Position numbers and translations under genes: made by a program. A DNA stretch of 32,061 bases. It comes from Ignavibacteriales bacterium (GTDB lineage Bacteria > Bacteroidota > Ignavibacteria > Ignavibacteriales > Ignavibacteriaceae). Below the pieces are notes generated by a model. It made no database searches. It was not told the DNA's origin and worked only from the letters and a program-made list of their open reading frames with translations. The stretch's first letter is position 1, and every line of letters begins with the position of its first letter. Location of the stretch: contig WJMR01000232.1 in the NCBI GenBank assembly GCA_014727845.1, positions 1 to 32,061 of the forward strand, written 5' to 3'. Of this stretch, positions 24,617 to 31,715 are shown one piece after another.

Positions 24617-25635
24617 CCTTCGATCCGCTTTCCTTCCTCGTCGTACTCGACGAAGTTGAAGACGTACTCCCACCAGTTGTTGAGTCTTCCGTCCTCGTTC
24701 CAACCCGGCGCGCGCGGCAGACGCGTGAACCACCACTCGAGGTAGTTGAGCTGATAGTCCGGACCGCCCCACGTCTCGCGATTGACGGGCTTCGTCTCGC
24801 CGTCGAGTTCCGGATAGTCGAGCCAATCATCCGCCGAAGATTGCACGGTGCGCGGATTCGCGTAGTCGTAGTGCTTCTCGCCGTTCGGCGGGAAGTGGCA
24901 AGTGCCGACCGCCGCCGTCCCGGACTGATGCTCGTTCGCGGCGAAGCGCGCCCAGTTCGTCGTCAGCTCGTCCGTCTCCCAGCCGCCATAGACGCGGCTC
25001 ATCGTCGATTCGGTTCGATGGCAGAGATCGTGCACCATTTCGGCGACGCCGCGTTCGTAGTTGAATCCCATAATGGCGAACGGCTCCACGGACTCGACTT
25101 CGTCGTACACGCCGCCGTTGATGAAGAAGGCGCCGGGTCCCGCCATCGCCGCCTCCCAATAGCCGAAGTAGGGCGCGCCGAACAGCCACACCTCGTCGAA
25201 TTCGCCCGCGTCGTGCCGCTCGGCGAGTTTGAACTTCTCGATCATCTTGGGATAGTCCATCCCGTCGGGGTCGTGCCAACCCTCCCACGAGTCGAAGCAT
25301 TCGAGATAGCTCTCGTCGTCGTATTGGAACCCGTCGCGCTTGACGGGATAGTAGTCCGCGTTCTCCCACTCGACGATTTGGTAATCTATTATACCATGAC
25401 TGATCTTCTTCACGCTCGAGGCGTATTCGTCGGCGAGCCAACGGGGGTCGTTGTATTCGGCGTATTCGTGGAGGCGAACGCCGTCGCGCGCCTCGAGTAT
25501 CGGATCGACGTTGATCACCAGTACGCGCACGGTTATCGTGCGGACGGGCGCGTCGTCGGTTTGCGCCGTCGTCGGCGCGCTCGTAAGCGAGGCGACGATC
25601 GCGAGCGTCAATAGGGCGTGTCGTAACGCTTTCAT
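24613..25635 (-). CDS. Secreted protein of unknown function with HDLCH motif
   Basis: This is a 340-residue protein with a clear signal peptide (MKALRHALLTLAIVASLTSA, cleavage probably after Ala20 or Ala24), so it is periplasmic or secreted. I do not recognise a named family. A short beta segment (TITVRVLVINVDPILE) leads to an aromatic- and Asp-rich domain. The most conserved-looking parts are DEVWLFGAPYFGYWEAAMAG (147-166) and IMGFNYERGVAEMVHDLCHR (188-207), then ANEHQSGTAAVGTCHFPPNG (233-252). The HDLCH at 202-206, with Glu209 and later His247 and His255, looks like a zincin-type HDxxH site, so a metal-dependent hydrolase is possible but unproven. The C-terminus is Trp-rich. An AAGGAT ribosome-binding site precedes the ATG. 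It stands alone between the glycosyltransferases and the divergent mscS. Confidence 0.85.
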   Translation of the reverse strand: MKALRHALLTLAIVASLTSAPTTAQTDDAPVRTITVRVLVINVDPILEARDGVRLHEYAEYNDPRWLADEYASSVKKISHGIIDYQIVEWENADYYPVKRDGFQYDDESYLECFDSWEGWHDPDGMDYPKMIEKFKLAERHDAGEFDEVWLFGAPYFGYWEAAMAGPGAFFINGGVYDEVESVEPFAIMGFNYERGVAEMVHDLCHRTESTMSRVYGGWETDELTTNWARFAANEHQSGTAAVGTCHFPPNGEKHYDYANPRTVQSSADDWLDYPELDGETKPVNRETWGGPDYQLNYLEWWFTRLPRAPGWNEDGRLNNWWEYVFNFVEYDEEGKRIEG

Positions 25636-25784
25636 CGTAGTATCCTTGTCATTTGTGGTTATCGCGGAGTATCACTTCGCGGAATCCGAAAAGAAACCGT
25701 TTGGAAAAACGGCGGGTTCTCTCGGCGCAATCAAAAATATTTTTGTAACTTGCGACGTTATCCCACAAAAAACAAATCGCCGTT
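25636..25784. promoter_or_regulatory. Divergent promoter region, secreted protein / mscS
   Basis: This 149-base gap lies between two divergent genes. It contains a perfect small hairpin, CCGTTT (25697-25702) with AAACGG (25707-25712) and a 4-base loop. Read leftward, the hairpin is followed by a T-rich stretch, so it could act as an attenuator in the leader of the secreted-protein gene. The rightward promoter-like motif is listed separately. No RNA gene is evident. Confidence 0.4.
25738..25751 (+). promoter_or_regulatory. Promoter-like T-tract-TAACTT motif
   Basis: A five-T tract and G precede TAACTT (25746-25751), 33 bases before the mscS ATG. This is the third copy of the arrangement seen at 12475 and 21270, without the CCGCCG. 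No Shine-Dalgarno follows. Confidence 0.38.
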
Positions 25785-27152
25785 ATGATTGAATGGATTG
25801 AAGGAATTTACAACTCGGTCGATCAATGGCTCGGGCAATACCCGTGGCTCGACGAGAACGTCAAGTTTCTCGGGGTCCTCTTGCTCGCCTACGCCGTTTA
25901 CTTTATCACGAAGAAAGTCGTGATTAAGATTTTGACGCGCGTCGTGAAGAAGACGAAGACCGAGTACGACGACATCATCCTGAAGAACCCGATACTCAAG
26001 CGCTTCAGTATAATCGCGCCGCTGATCGTCTTCCACCAATTCGCTTATCTCGTCCCGTCGGTCGCGGAGCTAATTCGCACCGTCGCCCTCGCCATCGCGA
26101 TGGTGTTGGTGATCGTCACGATCGTCAACCTCATCTCGGCGTTCAACGAGGTGTACGAGAAGCAAGAGCGCTTCAAGAAAAAGCCGATCAAGGGCTACCT
26201 GCAAGTACTCTCGATTCTCGTCAGCATCATTGGCGGCATCGTTACGTTGGGCGTTGTGACGGGCAAGGATCCGTGGGCGATGCTCGGCGGCTTGGGCGCG
26301 ATGACGGCGATCTTGATGTTGGTCTTCAAGGACACCATCCTCTCGTTCGTCGCCAGCATCCAGATCACCACGTACGACCTCCTCGCCAAAGGCGACTGGA
26401 TAACCGTGCCGCAGTACGGCGCAGACGGCGACGTGATCGACATCGCGCTCCACACCGTCACCATTCAGAATTTCGACAAGACCATCACCATCGTCCCGAC
26501 GGCGAAGCTGGTTGACGGCTCCTTCAAGAATTGGCGCGGGATGCAACAGGCGGGCGGCAGGCGCATAATGCGTTCCATCCACCTCGACCTGAACACGATT
26601 AAGTTTTGCGACGAAGACTTACTCGAACGCCTTTCGAAGATCCAACTTCTGCGCCCCTACATCGAGGCGAAGAAGTCGGAGATCGCGAAGCACAACAAGG
26701 AGAACGAGGTCGATCTCTCGACGCTCGCCAACGGCAGACGGATGACTAATATCGGCACGTTCCGCGCCTACATTAGCGCGTATCTCCGCAACCGCTCCGA
26801 CATCGGGATGCACTTCACGTTCCTCATTCGTCAACTCGAGGCGAGCTCCGAGGGCTTGCCCTTGCAGATTTACGTCTTCACGACGACGACGGTGTGGACG
26901 GAATACGAGGCGATTCAGGCGGACCTCTTCGACCACCTCTTGGCGGTCGTGCCTCACTTCGACTTGCGTCTTTTCCAGAGCCCTTCGGGATACGACTTCT
27001 CGCGCGTCGGCGCGGATCCCGCGGCGCTCGAAGCCGCGTTCGACCAAAACGCCGAAGACAGCGCGCCGAGCAAACTGCCTTCGGGCGACGCCTCGGCGGG
27101 CATCTACTCCTCGCGCACTAAGCGCGGCGAGAGCGGCGACGGCGGGGAATAG
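25785..27152 (+). CDS. MscS-family mechanosensitive channel, YbdG-like
   Basis: This is a 455-residue inner-membrane mechanosensitive channel that would release solutes on osmotic downshock. About five transmembrane segments are visible (25-46, 72-92, 98-120, 139-160 and the pore helix at about 165-195, GGLGAMTAILMLVFKDTILS). The MscS beta domain follows: DWITVPQYGADGDVIDIALH, VTIQNFDKTITIVPTAKLVD and the conserved FKNWRGM. The extended cytoplasmic domain, with GRRIMRSIHLD and an inserted charged region at about 270-310, matches the miniconductance YbdG type rather than the short MscS. The tail (about 415-455) is low complexity. It is a single-gene unit convergent with the anti-sigma gene, seven bases apart. 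Confidence 0.93.
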   Translation: MIEWIEGIYNSVDQWLGQYPWLDENVKFLGVLLLAYAVYFITKKVVIKILTRVVKKTKTEYDDIILKNPILKRFSIIAPLIVFHQFAYLVPSVAELIRTVALAIAMVLVIVTIVNLISAFNEVYEKQERFKKKPIKGYLQVLSILVSIIGGIVTLGVVTGKDPWAMLGGLGAMTAILMLVFKDTILSFVASIQITTYDLLAKGDWITVPQYGADGDVIDIALHTVTIQNFDKTITIVPTAKLVDGSFKNWRGMQQAGGRRIMRSIHLDLNTIKFCDEDLLERLSKIQLLRPYIEAKKSEIAKHNKENEVDLSTLANGRRMTNIGTFRAYISAYLRNRSDIGMHFTFLIRQLEASSEGLPLQIYVFTTTTVWTEYEAIQADLFDHLLAVVPHFDLRLFQSPSGYDFSRVGADPAALEAAFDQNAEDSAPSKLPSGDASAGIYSSRTKRGESGDGGE

Positions 27153-27159
27153 CGGAAGG

Positions 27160-27888
27160 TTACCGTCCCGTCGAGTCGAGACGTTCGGCGACGCGCGACC
27201 GCAAACTGTCGATGCGTCGTTGTTCCTCTTCGGGGGGCGTATAGGCGCGGATGAAGTTGAGCTCTCTCCGCGATTGGCTTTCGTAAACGTTGCGTTCGGG
27301 AATCGCCGCGCGACGTTTCATCGTCGCGGCTCCGCCGAGTCGGTCGTCGGATCGATCGCGCGTCGGCGCCCCGTACTCGGCGTCGGCGACGTCGTACTCC
27401 TCCTCGACTTCGGTCGGCGGCGGAGGCGCCTCCTCGGTCACCGCCATCTCCGCGCGTATTTCCGGTTTCGGTTCGGTCGGCTTTTTTTTCGCGCTTGGTT
27501 CCGCGGCGGCCCGCTCTTCCGCGAGGCCCTTTTCTCTCGAGGCGCTCGCCTCGTCGGACGCGGTCTCGCTCATATCGACGTCGATCAATCGCTCCACTCG
27601 CTCCGGTTCCAATATCAATTGTTCCGCGCTCCCGTTCCCGTTTCCCGGCGTCACGAGAAGCGCGACAATCGCGATGATCGCGGCGCCGGCGCCGAGCGGC
27701 AGGAATCTCGACGACGTGAGGATGCGCTTCGCCCGTCGCGGCTCGCTGTGGCGGTCGTATTCCTCGGCGTTAATCCGTCGCATCAATCGCGACTCGAAAC
27801 CCGCCGGCGCCTTCTTGCGCGGCAACTTCCCGAGCAACGCGGCTACGTCTCGATGTTCTTCTCGTTCGTGTTCTTCCGACCGCTTCAT
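27160..27888 (-). CDS. Putative membrane anti-sigma factor
   Basis: This is a 242-residue protein that follows the ECF sigma gene by four bases in the same operon, the usual position of an anti-sigma factor. The cytosolic N-terminus (1-60) contains LGKLPRKKAPAGFESRLMRR, a pattern commonly seen in sigma-binding regions of transmembrane anti-sigma factors. One transmembrane helix (62-80; FLPLGAGAAIIAIVALLVT) is followed by a long Glu/Ala/Pro-rich, probably disordered periplasmic region (about 85-175) and a charged C-terminal helix. It lacks the HxxxCxxC zinc motif; indeed I see no cysteine. Function is inferred mainly from position and topology, so an alternative envelope role is possible. Confidence 0.7.
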   Translation of the reverse strand: MKRSEEHEREEHRDVAALLGKLPRKKAPAGFESRLMRRINAEEYDRHSEPRRAKRILTSSRFLPLGAGAAIIAIVALLVTPGNGNGSAEQLILEPERVERLIDVDMSETASDEASASREKGLAEERAAAEPSAKKKPTEPKPEIRAEMAVTEEAPPPPTEVEEEYDVADAEYGAPTRDRSDDRLGGAATMKRRAAIPERNVYESQSRRELNFIRAYTPPEEEQRRIDSLRSRVAERLDSTGR

Positions 27889-27892
27889 AGTT

Positions 27893-28480
27893 CTACTCTT
27901 GATAAACGTCTTTCAATAATTCCTTCAGCGCCGCTCTTCCTCGGTTAATTCTCGACTTAACCGTGCCGATTTCCTGACCCGAGGCGACGGCAATCTCTTC
28001 GTAACTCAGCTGCTCGACGTCCCGCAGTATTACCGCCTCGCGATAGACGGGCTTAATCTTCATCAACGCCGCCTGGATCTCCTCCTCCACGATCCCCGCG
28101 TCCGCCAACTCGTCGGGCGAGGGCCCGTCGTCGGCGATCTCGAGCGGCGCGTAATCCTCGTCGCGTCGATCGATCGAAACCGCGCTTCGCACCTTCCGCT
28201 TCTTCAACTCCGATTTCGCGAGGTTGCCCGCGATTGTGTACACCCACGTCGAGAACTTTGCGACCGGTTTGTAGGAGTTCTTTTTTCGATACACGCGGAT
28301 CATCGTCTCTTGCACCACGTCCTCCGCCGAGTCTCGTTCGTTGAGATATCGGAAGACAAAGTTGTATAGTTGATCTTTATAGCGCCCGACCAACGCTTGA
28401 AACGCGTCGATATCGTCGCTCTTCTGGAACTCGACAATCAGTTCCTCGTCCGTGTAGTCCTTACTAGGGCGTTCGAGCAC
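27893..28480 (-). CDS. ECF RNA polymerase sigma factor (sigma-70 family)
   Basis: This is a 195-residue ECF-type sigma factor. Region 2 is at about 24-95 (AFQALVGRYKDQLYNFVFRY, SAEDVVQETMIRVYRK and FSTWVYTIAGNLAKSELKKR, the -10 recognition segment). A linker follows, then region 4 (about 135-190), with KPVYREAVILRDVEQLSYEE and a helix-turn-helix, IGTVKSRINRGRAALKELL, that reads the -35. It starts with GTG; a consensus TATAAT lies only eight bases upstream, so the message may be leaderless. It is coupled to a putative membrane anti-sigma gene, which suggests it responds to an envelope signal. The regulon is unknown. Confidence 0.95.
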   Translation of the reverse strand: MLERPSKDYTDEELIVEFQKSDDIDAFQALVGRYKDQLYNFVFRYLNERDSAEDVVQETMIRVYRKKNSYKPVAKFSTWVYTIAGNLAKSELKKRKVRSAVSIDRRDEDYAPLEIADDGPSPDELADAGIVEEEIQAALMKIKPVYREAVILRDVEQLSYEEIAVASGQEIGTVKSRINRGRAALKELLKDVYQE

Positions 28481-28488
28481 GGCTACTT

Positions 28489-28518
28489 ATTATACTCGTG
28501 TGCGTGGTTTTTGTTTCC
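28489..28518 (-). promoter_or_regulatory. Candidate promoter of the ECF sigma operon
   Basis: Reading leftward, GGAAAC (28518-28513) and a perfect TATAAT (28494-28489) are separated by 18 bases, and TATAAT ends eight bases before the GTG start. GGAA-type -35 elements are typical of ECF-sigma promoters, so autoregulation is possible. Transcription would begin almost at the start codon. Confidence 0.4.
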
Positions 28519-28553
28519 AAGAAAGTACGGAATTACGCGTAAAGAGTGAAGCG

Positions 28554-29570
28554 TTACGGAAGGAAGACGACGGTCATCAGCGAGCCGAGTACGGCGCGCT
28601 CGTCGGCGGCGGACGATTTCAACTCGCGGTCGGCGTCGTAGAGCGCGGCGCCGATCCGATAGAGTTTATCGTCGGAGAAGCGACGGCGGGCGGCTTGATG
28701 GCGCGGGTAGTAGTAGGGATGGGCGCCGACGGCGCGGGCGGCTTGCGCGTTCGGAACCCCGGCGCGCTCGAGCTCGGGTATCCGAAGCAACCCGACGAAG
28801 AAGCGATTGAGAACGGCGACTATGCCGATCGCCTGTTCACCTTGTCGGAGAAGGGCGTCCACCAACATAAAGGCGCGCGCGCGGTCGTCGTCGATCGCGG
28901 CGTCCTGCAAATCGAATACGGAATATCGCTTGGTGGGCGCGGCGTGGGCGCGCAGCGTCTCGGGATCGATCTCGCTTTTTTCGCCGACGTAGGCGACGAT
29001 CTTCGCGAGTTGCGCGGCGAGGAGTTCGCGGTCGTCCCCGACGAGATCGAGCATCAGTTGCGCGTCGTCGGGCGATAGGCGTTTGCCGAGCTCCCCGGCG
29101 CGCGCGCACAGCCACTCGCGTAGCGCGCGTTCGTTCTTGCCACCCGCCTCGAAAATGCACCCGAGCGCGGCGAGCTTTTTCGGGAGCTTCCGGTTCAACT
29201 TCGGCGCCGCGTCTCCGCCGACGAGGATAAGCGCCGCGAACTCGGACGGCGCGTCGAGATACTCCACCAACGGCGCGTCGTCGAGCTTCTCCGGGTCGCG
29301 CGCCGTCGCCAACTTGATTTCCGAACCGAACGGAAAGGAGCGACAGAAATCGACGATCTCCTCCGAGGTCGCCTCGGCGCCGTCGAACGTCTTGTAGTCG
29401 AAGTCCCCGACGATGAACTCGCGGAAGTAGTCGGTCGCTTGCTCGACCGCCTCGCGCACGGCGTAGCGATCGTCGCCAAATATGTAATAGATAGGAAGAG
29501 GGCGCGACTTATCCAGCGCGCCCCGTAATTCCTCGATCGAGCGAAATTTCCCCGACGCCTTTTTCGCCAT
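28554..29570 (-). CDS. holA: DNA polymerase III subunit delta
   Basis: This is a 338-residue clamp-loader subunit (E. coli HolA is 343) that opens the beta sliding clamp in the gamma/tau complex. The N-terminus shows the family start LPIYYIFGDDRYAVREAVEQ, followed by FDYKTFDGAEATSEEIVDFC and FGSEIKLATARDPEKL. The middle has KRLSPDDAQLMLDLVGDDRE, the delta-family pattern. The C-terminal collar domain includes YSVFDLQDAAIDDDRARAFM and LRQGEQAIGIVAVLNRFFVG. As in other delta subunits no Walker A motif is present. It lies six bases after the cyclophilin gene and 73 bases before the sigma gene. The ATG at 29570 has only a weak upstream site. Confidence 0.93.
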   Translation of the reverse strand: MAKKASGKFRSIEELRGALDKSRPLPIYYIFGDDRYAVREAVEQATDYFREFIVGDFDYKTFDGAEATSEEIVDFCRSFPFGSEIKLATARDPEKLDDAPLVEYLDAPSEFAALILVGGDAAPKLNRKLPKKLAALGCIFEAGGKNERALREWLCARAGELGKRLSPDDAQLMLDLVGDDRELLAAQLAKIVAYVGEKSEIDPETLRAHAAPTKRYSVFDLQDAAIDDDRARAFMLVDALLRQGEQAIGIVAVLNRFFVGLLRIPELERAGVPNAQAARAVGAHPYYYPRHQAARRRFSDDKLYRIGAALYDADRELKSSAADERAVLGSLMTVVFLP

Positions 29571-29576
29571 CGTCGG

Positions 29577-30146
29577 CTACTCGCGCGCTCGTCTCTCGAT
29601 CGTCACCTTCTTCATCACGACGTCCTTCTTGGGTCGGTTGGCGGGACGCTCGAAGGAGAGCGTGGTGGGAATGTTTTCGATCGCGCGGATCGTCTCCATC
29701 CCGGAGATCACCTTGCCGAAGACCGAGTGCTTGCCGTCGAGCCACGGCGCGGGACCGAGCGTGATAAAAAACTGCGACGTGTTCGTGTTGGGACCCGCGT
29801 TCGCCATCGAAACGACGCCCGCGCTGTCGTGTCGGAGCGTGTCCACGAATTCGTCCTCGAACGGTCCGCCCCACAAGCTCTCGCCGCCCGAGCCCTTACC
29901 CGTCGGGTCGCCGCCTTGAATGACGAATCCTTTGATGACGCGGTGGAAGATCACGCCGTCGAAGTATCCCTTCTTCGCCAAGCCCGCGAAATTCTCGGCG
30001 GTCTTGGGGGTCGCTTCGTCGAAGAGTTGAATCTCGAACGTTCCGACGTTCGTCTCGACGACGGCGACGGTTATCGAGTCGGTTTGTCCGAACGCGCCGA
30101 CGGCGAAGAGCGCGGCGAGCGCGAGGGCTTTTCCGATTTGCTTCAT
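29577..30146 (-). CDS. Periplasmic peptidyl-prolyl isomerase, cyclophilin type
   Basis: This is a 189-residue cyclophilin that isomerises proline bonds, with a signal peptide (residues 1-20, cleavage after AFG). The active-site segment [17 protein letters not shown] carries Arg69, Phe74 and Gln77. [17 protein letters not shown] (114-130) and the HSVFG loop (His140) complete the catalytic site. It ends six bases before holA. An excellent AAGGAG ribosome-binding site (30160-30155) lies eight bases before the ATG, with TATACT just upstream. A second cyclophilin precedes it with clear similarity across the domain, so the two look like a tandem duplication that has diverged in its export signal. 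Confidence 0.95.
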   Translation of the reverse strand: MKQIGKALALAALFAVGAFGQTDSITVAVVETNVGTFEIQLFDEATPKTAENFAGLAKKGYFDGVIFHRVIKGFVIQGGDPTGKGSGGESLWGGPFEDEFVDTLRHDSAGVVSMANAGPNTNTSQFFITLGPAPWLDGKHSVFGKVISGMETIRAIENIPTTLSFERPANRPKKDVVMKKVTIERRARE

Positions 30147-30189
30147 ATCGTTAACTCCTTAATAGTATAACCTTCAACTATAAACTTGG

Positions 30190-30201
30190 CGTTAATTAAC
30201 G
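30190..30201. repeat. Perfect 12-bp palindrome between the cyclophilin genes
   Basis: CGTTAATTAACG sits in the 61-base gap between the two cyclophilin genes. It is AT-rich and too short for a terminator. It could be a regulator site or chance; nothing links it to a known protein. Confidence 0.35.
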
Positions 30202-30207
30202 GGCATT

Positions 30208-30852
30208 CTATTCGCTCTTCTCCACCGTAATCTCGACCGTCTCCATCACGACGTCCTCGACGGGTTTGTCCCCGGGTCCCGTGGCCGTCGAACCGATCGC
30301 TTGTACGACGTCCATCCCCTCGACCACCTCGCCGAATACGGAGTGGCGATCGTCGAGGTGCGGCGTCGCGGAGAGGGTGATGAAGAACTGGCTGCCGTTG
30401 GTGTTCGGTCCCGCGTTCGCCATCGAAAGAATGCCGGGTCCTTTGTGGCGCAGTTCGGGGTGGAACTCGTCCTCGAACGTTCCGCCCCACAAGCTCTCGC
30501 CGCCGCGTCCCGTTCCCGTCGGGTCGCCGCCTTGGATCATGAAACCGTCGATGACGCGGTGAAAGATCACGCCGTCGTAGTATCCCTTCTTGGCGAGGCC
30601 CGAAAAGTTCTCGACCGTCTTCGGCGCGCGGCGCGCGAATAATTCGATTTTTACGTCTCCCTTGTTCGTCTTGATCGTCGCAAACATACGTTCTCCCGGT
30701 TTTACTAATTTACTCGCGGCGGCTTCTCGCTTCGTTTCCTTCGTCGCCGCTTCGACGTTTTTTGTTTGTTCGTCGGCGTTCTTGCTTTCGCATCCGACGA
30801 ACGCGGCTACTATCAACGCGAACATCGCGCCAACGGCAAATACTCTCGTCAT
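30208..30852 (-). CDS. Lipoprotein-type peptidyl-prolyl isomerase, cyclophilin
   Basis: This is a 214-residue cyclophilin with a lipoprotein signal (AAFVGC, lipidated Cys21). It would therefore be anchored in a membrane facing the periplasm by a charged spacer (about 22-52). The catalytic core has [17 protein letters not shown] (Arg99, Phe104, Gln107), [17 protein letters not shown] and DRHSVFGEV. The -3 lipobox residue is Phe, which is less usual than Leu. The ATG is preceded by a very strong AAGGAGG (30866-30860) that overlaps the stop of uppP, so translation is coupled. It probably assists folding of outer-membrane or surface proteins, together with its paralogue downstream. Confidence 0.93.
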   Translation of the reverse strand: MTRVFAVGAMFALIVAAFVGCESKNADEQTKNVEAATKETKREAAASKLVKPGERMFATIKTNKGDVKIELFARRAPKTVENFSGLAKKGYYDGVIFHRVIDGFMIQGGDPTGTGRGGESLWGGTFEDEFHPELRHKGPGILSMANAGPNTNGSQFFITLSATPHLDDRHSVFGEVVEGMDVVQAIGSTATGPGDKPVEDVVMETVEITVEKSE

Positions 30853-30864
30853 AGGATATCCTCC

Positions 30865-31713
30865 TTACGTTGTGATGACGCCCGCCGCCAACAGCGCCAA
30901 AATGGCGGCGCCCGCGGCGATGCGATAGTATATGAAAAGGAACGTGGTGTTCTTCCGTAAAAACTTAATGAGGAAATCGATCGCCGCGTATCCGCTCGCG
31001 CCCGAAACGACCGTCGCGACGACCAGCGTCGTCCACCCGTCCGCGTCGAGATAGTCGAGGGATTGATAGAACTGTAGCGCGCCCGAGGCGAGCACCGCCG
31101 GCACGCTGAGCAAGAACGAAAATCGCGCCGCCGCCTCTCTGTTCAATCCGACGAACAAGCCGCCCGTTATCGTCGTGCCGGAACGCGACGAGCCGGGGAT
31201 GAGCGCGAACGCCTGCGCCGTTCCGATAATCAGCGTGTCGATAAAGGTCAAGTCCTCGATCTTCTTGTGGAAGCGCGCCGTCTTTTCCGCGATCGCCAAG
31301 ACGATCGCCAACGCGATTAAGCTTCCCGCCACGACGTATAAGCTCTTCGTCAGCGCGCCCTCGATCGCGTCCTTAAACAGCAAGCCGACGACCGCGACGG
31401 GCACGGAGCCGACGACGATCAGCCACCCCGATTTCGCGCCGCCCGACTGCTCCTTGATCGGTCGGCGTTCCATAAGATTCTGCGAGAACCACTCGCCGAC
31501 GATCTCGACGATGTCCCTCCAAAAATAGACGACCGCCGAGCCGAGCGTGCCGAGCTGAATTACCGCGATGAACGCCGTCCACTCTTCGGGCTTCCGGTCG
31601 CTGATCAACCCCATCAACTGCCCGACGACCGTGAGGTGCCCCGTACTACTGATCGGGAGGAATTCCGTGAGCCCTTGAACTATGCCGAGAATAATCGCTT
31701 CGAGTATGCTCAT
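30865..31713 (-). CDS. uppP: Undecaprenyl-diphosphatase UppP (BacA)
   Basis: This 282-residue polytopic inner-membrane enzyme dephosphorylates undecaprenyl pyrophosphate to recycle the carrier lipid for peptidoglycan and O-antigen synthesis; it also gives bacitracin tolerance. The first active-site motif is QGLTEFLPISSTGHL (Glu17, His26), and the second is LIPGSSRSGTTITGGLFVG (Arg177). About eight transmembrane helices are expected. The start lies two bases after the stop of the outer-membrane protein gene, and the stop overlaps the ribosome-binding site of the lipoprotein cyclophilin. The run outer-membrane protein, uppP, two cyclophilins, holA therefore looks like one unit. UppP supplies the carrier that the glycosyltransferases and ligase in this window need. 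Confidence 0.97.
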   Translation of the reverse strand: MSILEAIILGIVQGLTEFLPISSTGHLTVVGQLMGLISDRKPEEWTAFIAVIQLGTLGSAVVYFWRDIVEIVGEWFSQNLMERRPIKEQSGGAKSGWLIVVGSVPVAVVGLLFKDAIEGALTKSLYVVAGSLIALAIVLAIAEKTARFHKKIEDLTFIDTLIIGTAQAFALIPGSSRSGTTITGGLFVGLNREAAARFSFLLSVPAVLASGALQFYQSLDYLDADGWTTLVVATVVSGASGYAAIDFLIKFLRKNTTFLFIYYRIAAGAAILALLAAGVITT

Positions 31714-31715
31714 CG

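Noticed and set aside
25697-25712. Hairpin as an intrinsic terminator of a gene
   Set aside because: It lies between divergent genes, so no known transcript would end there; only an attenuator role remains possible.
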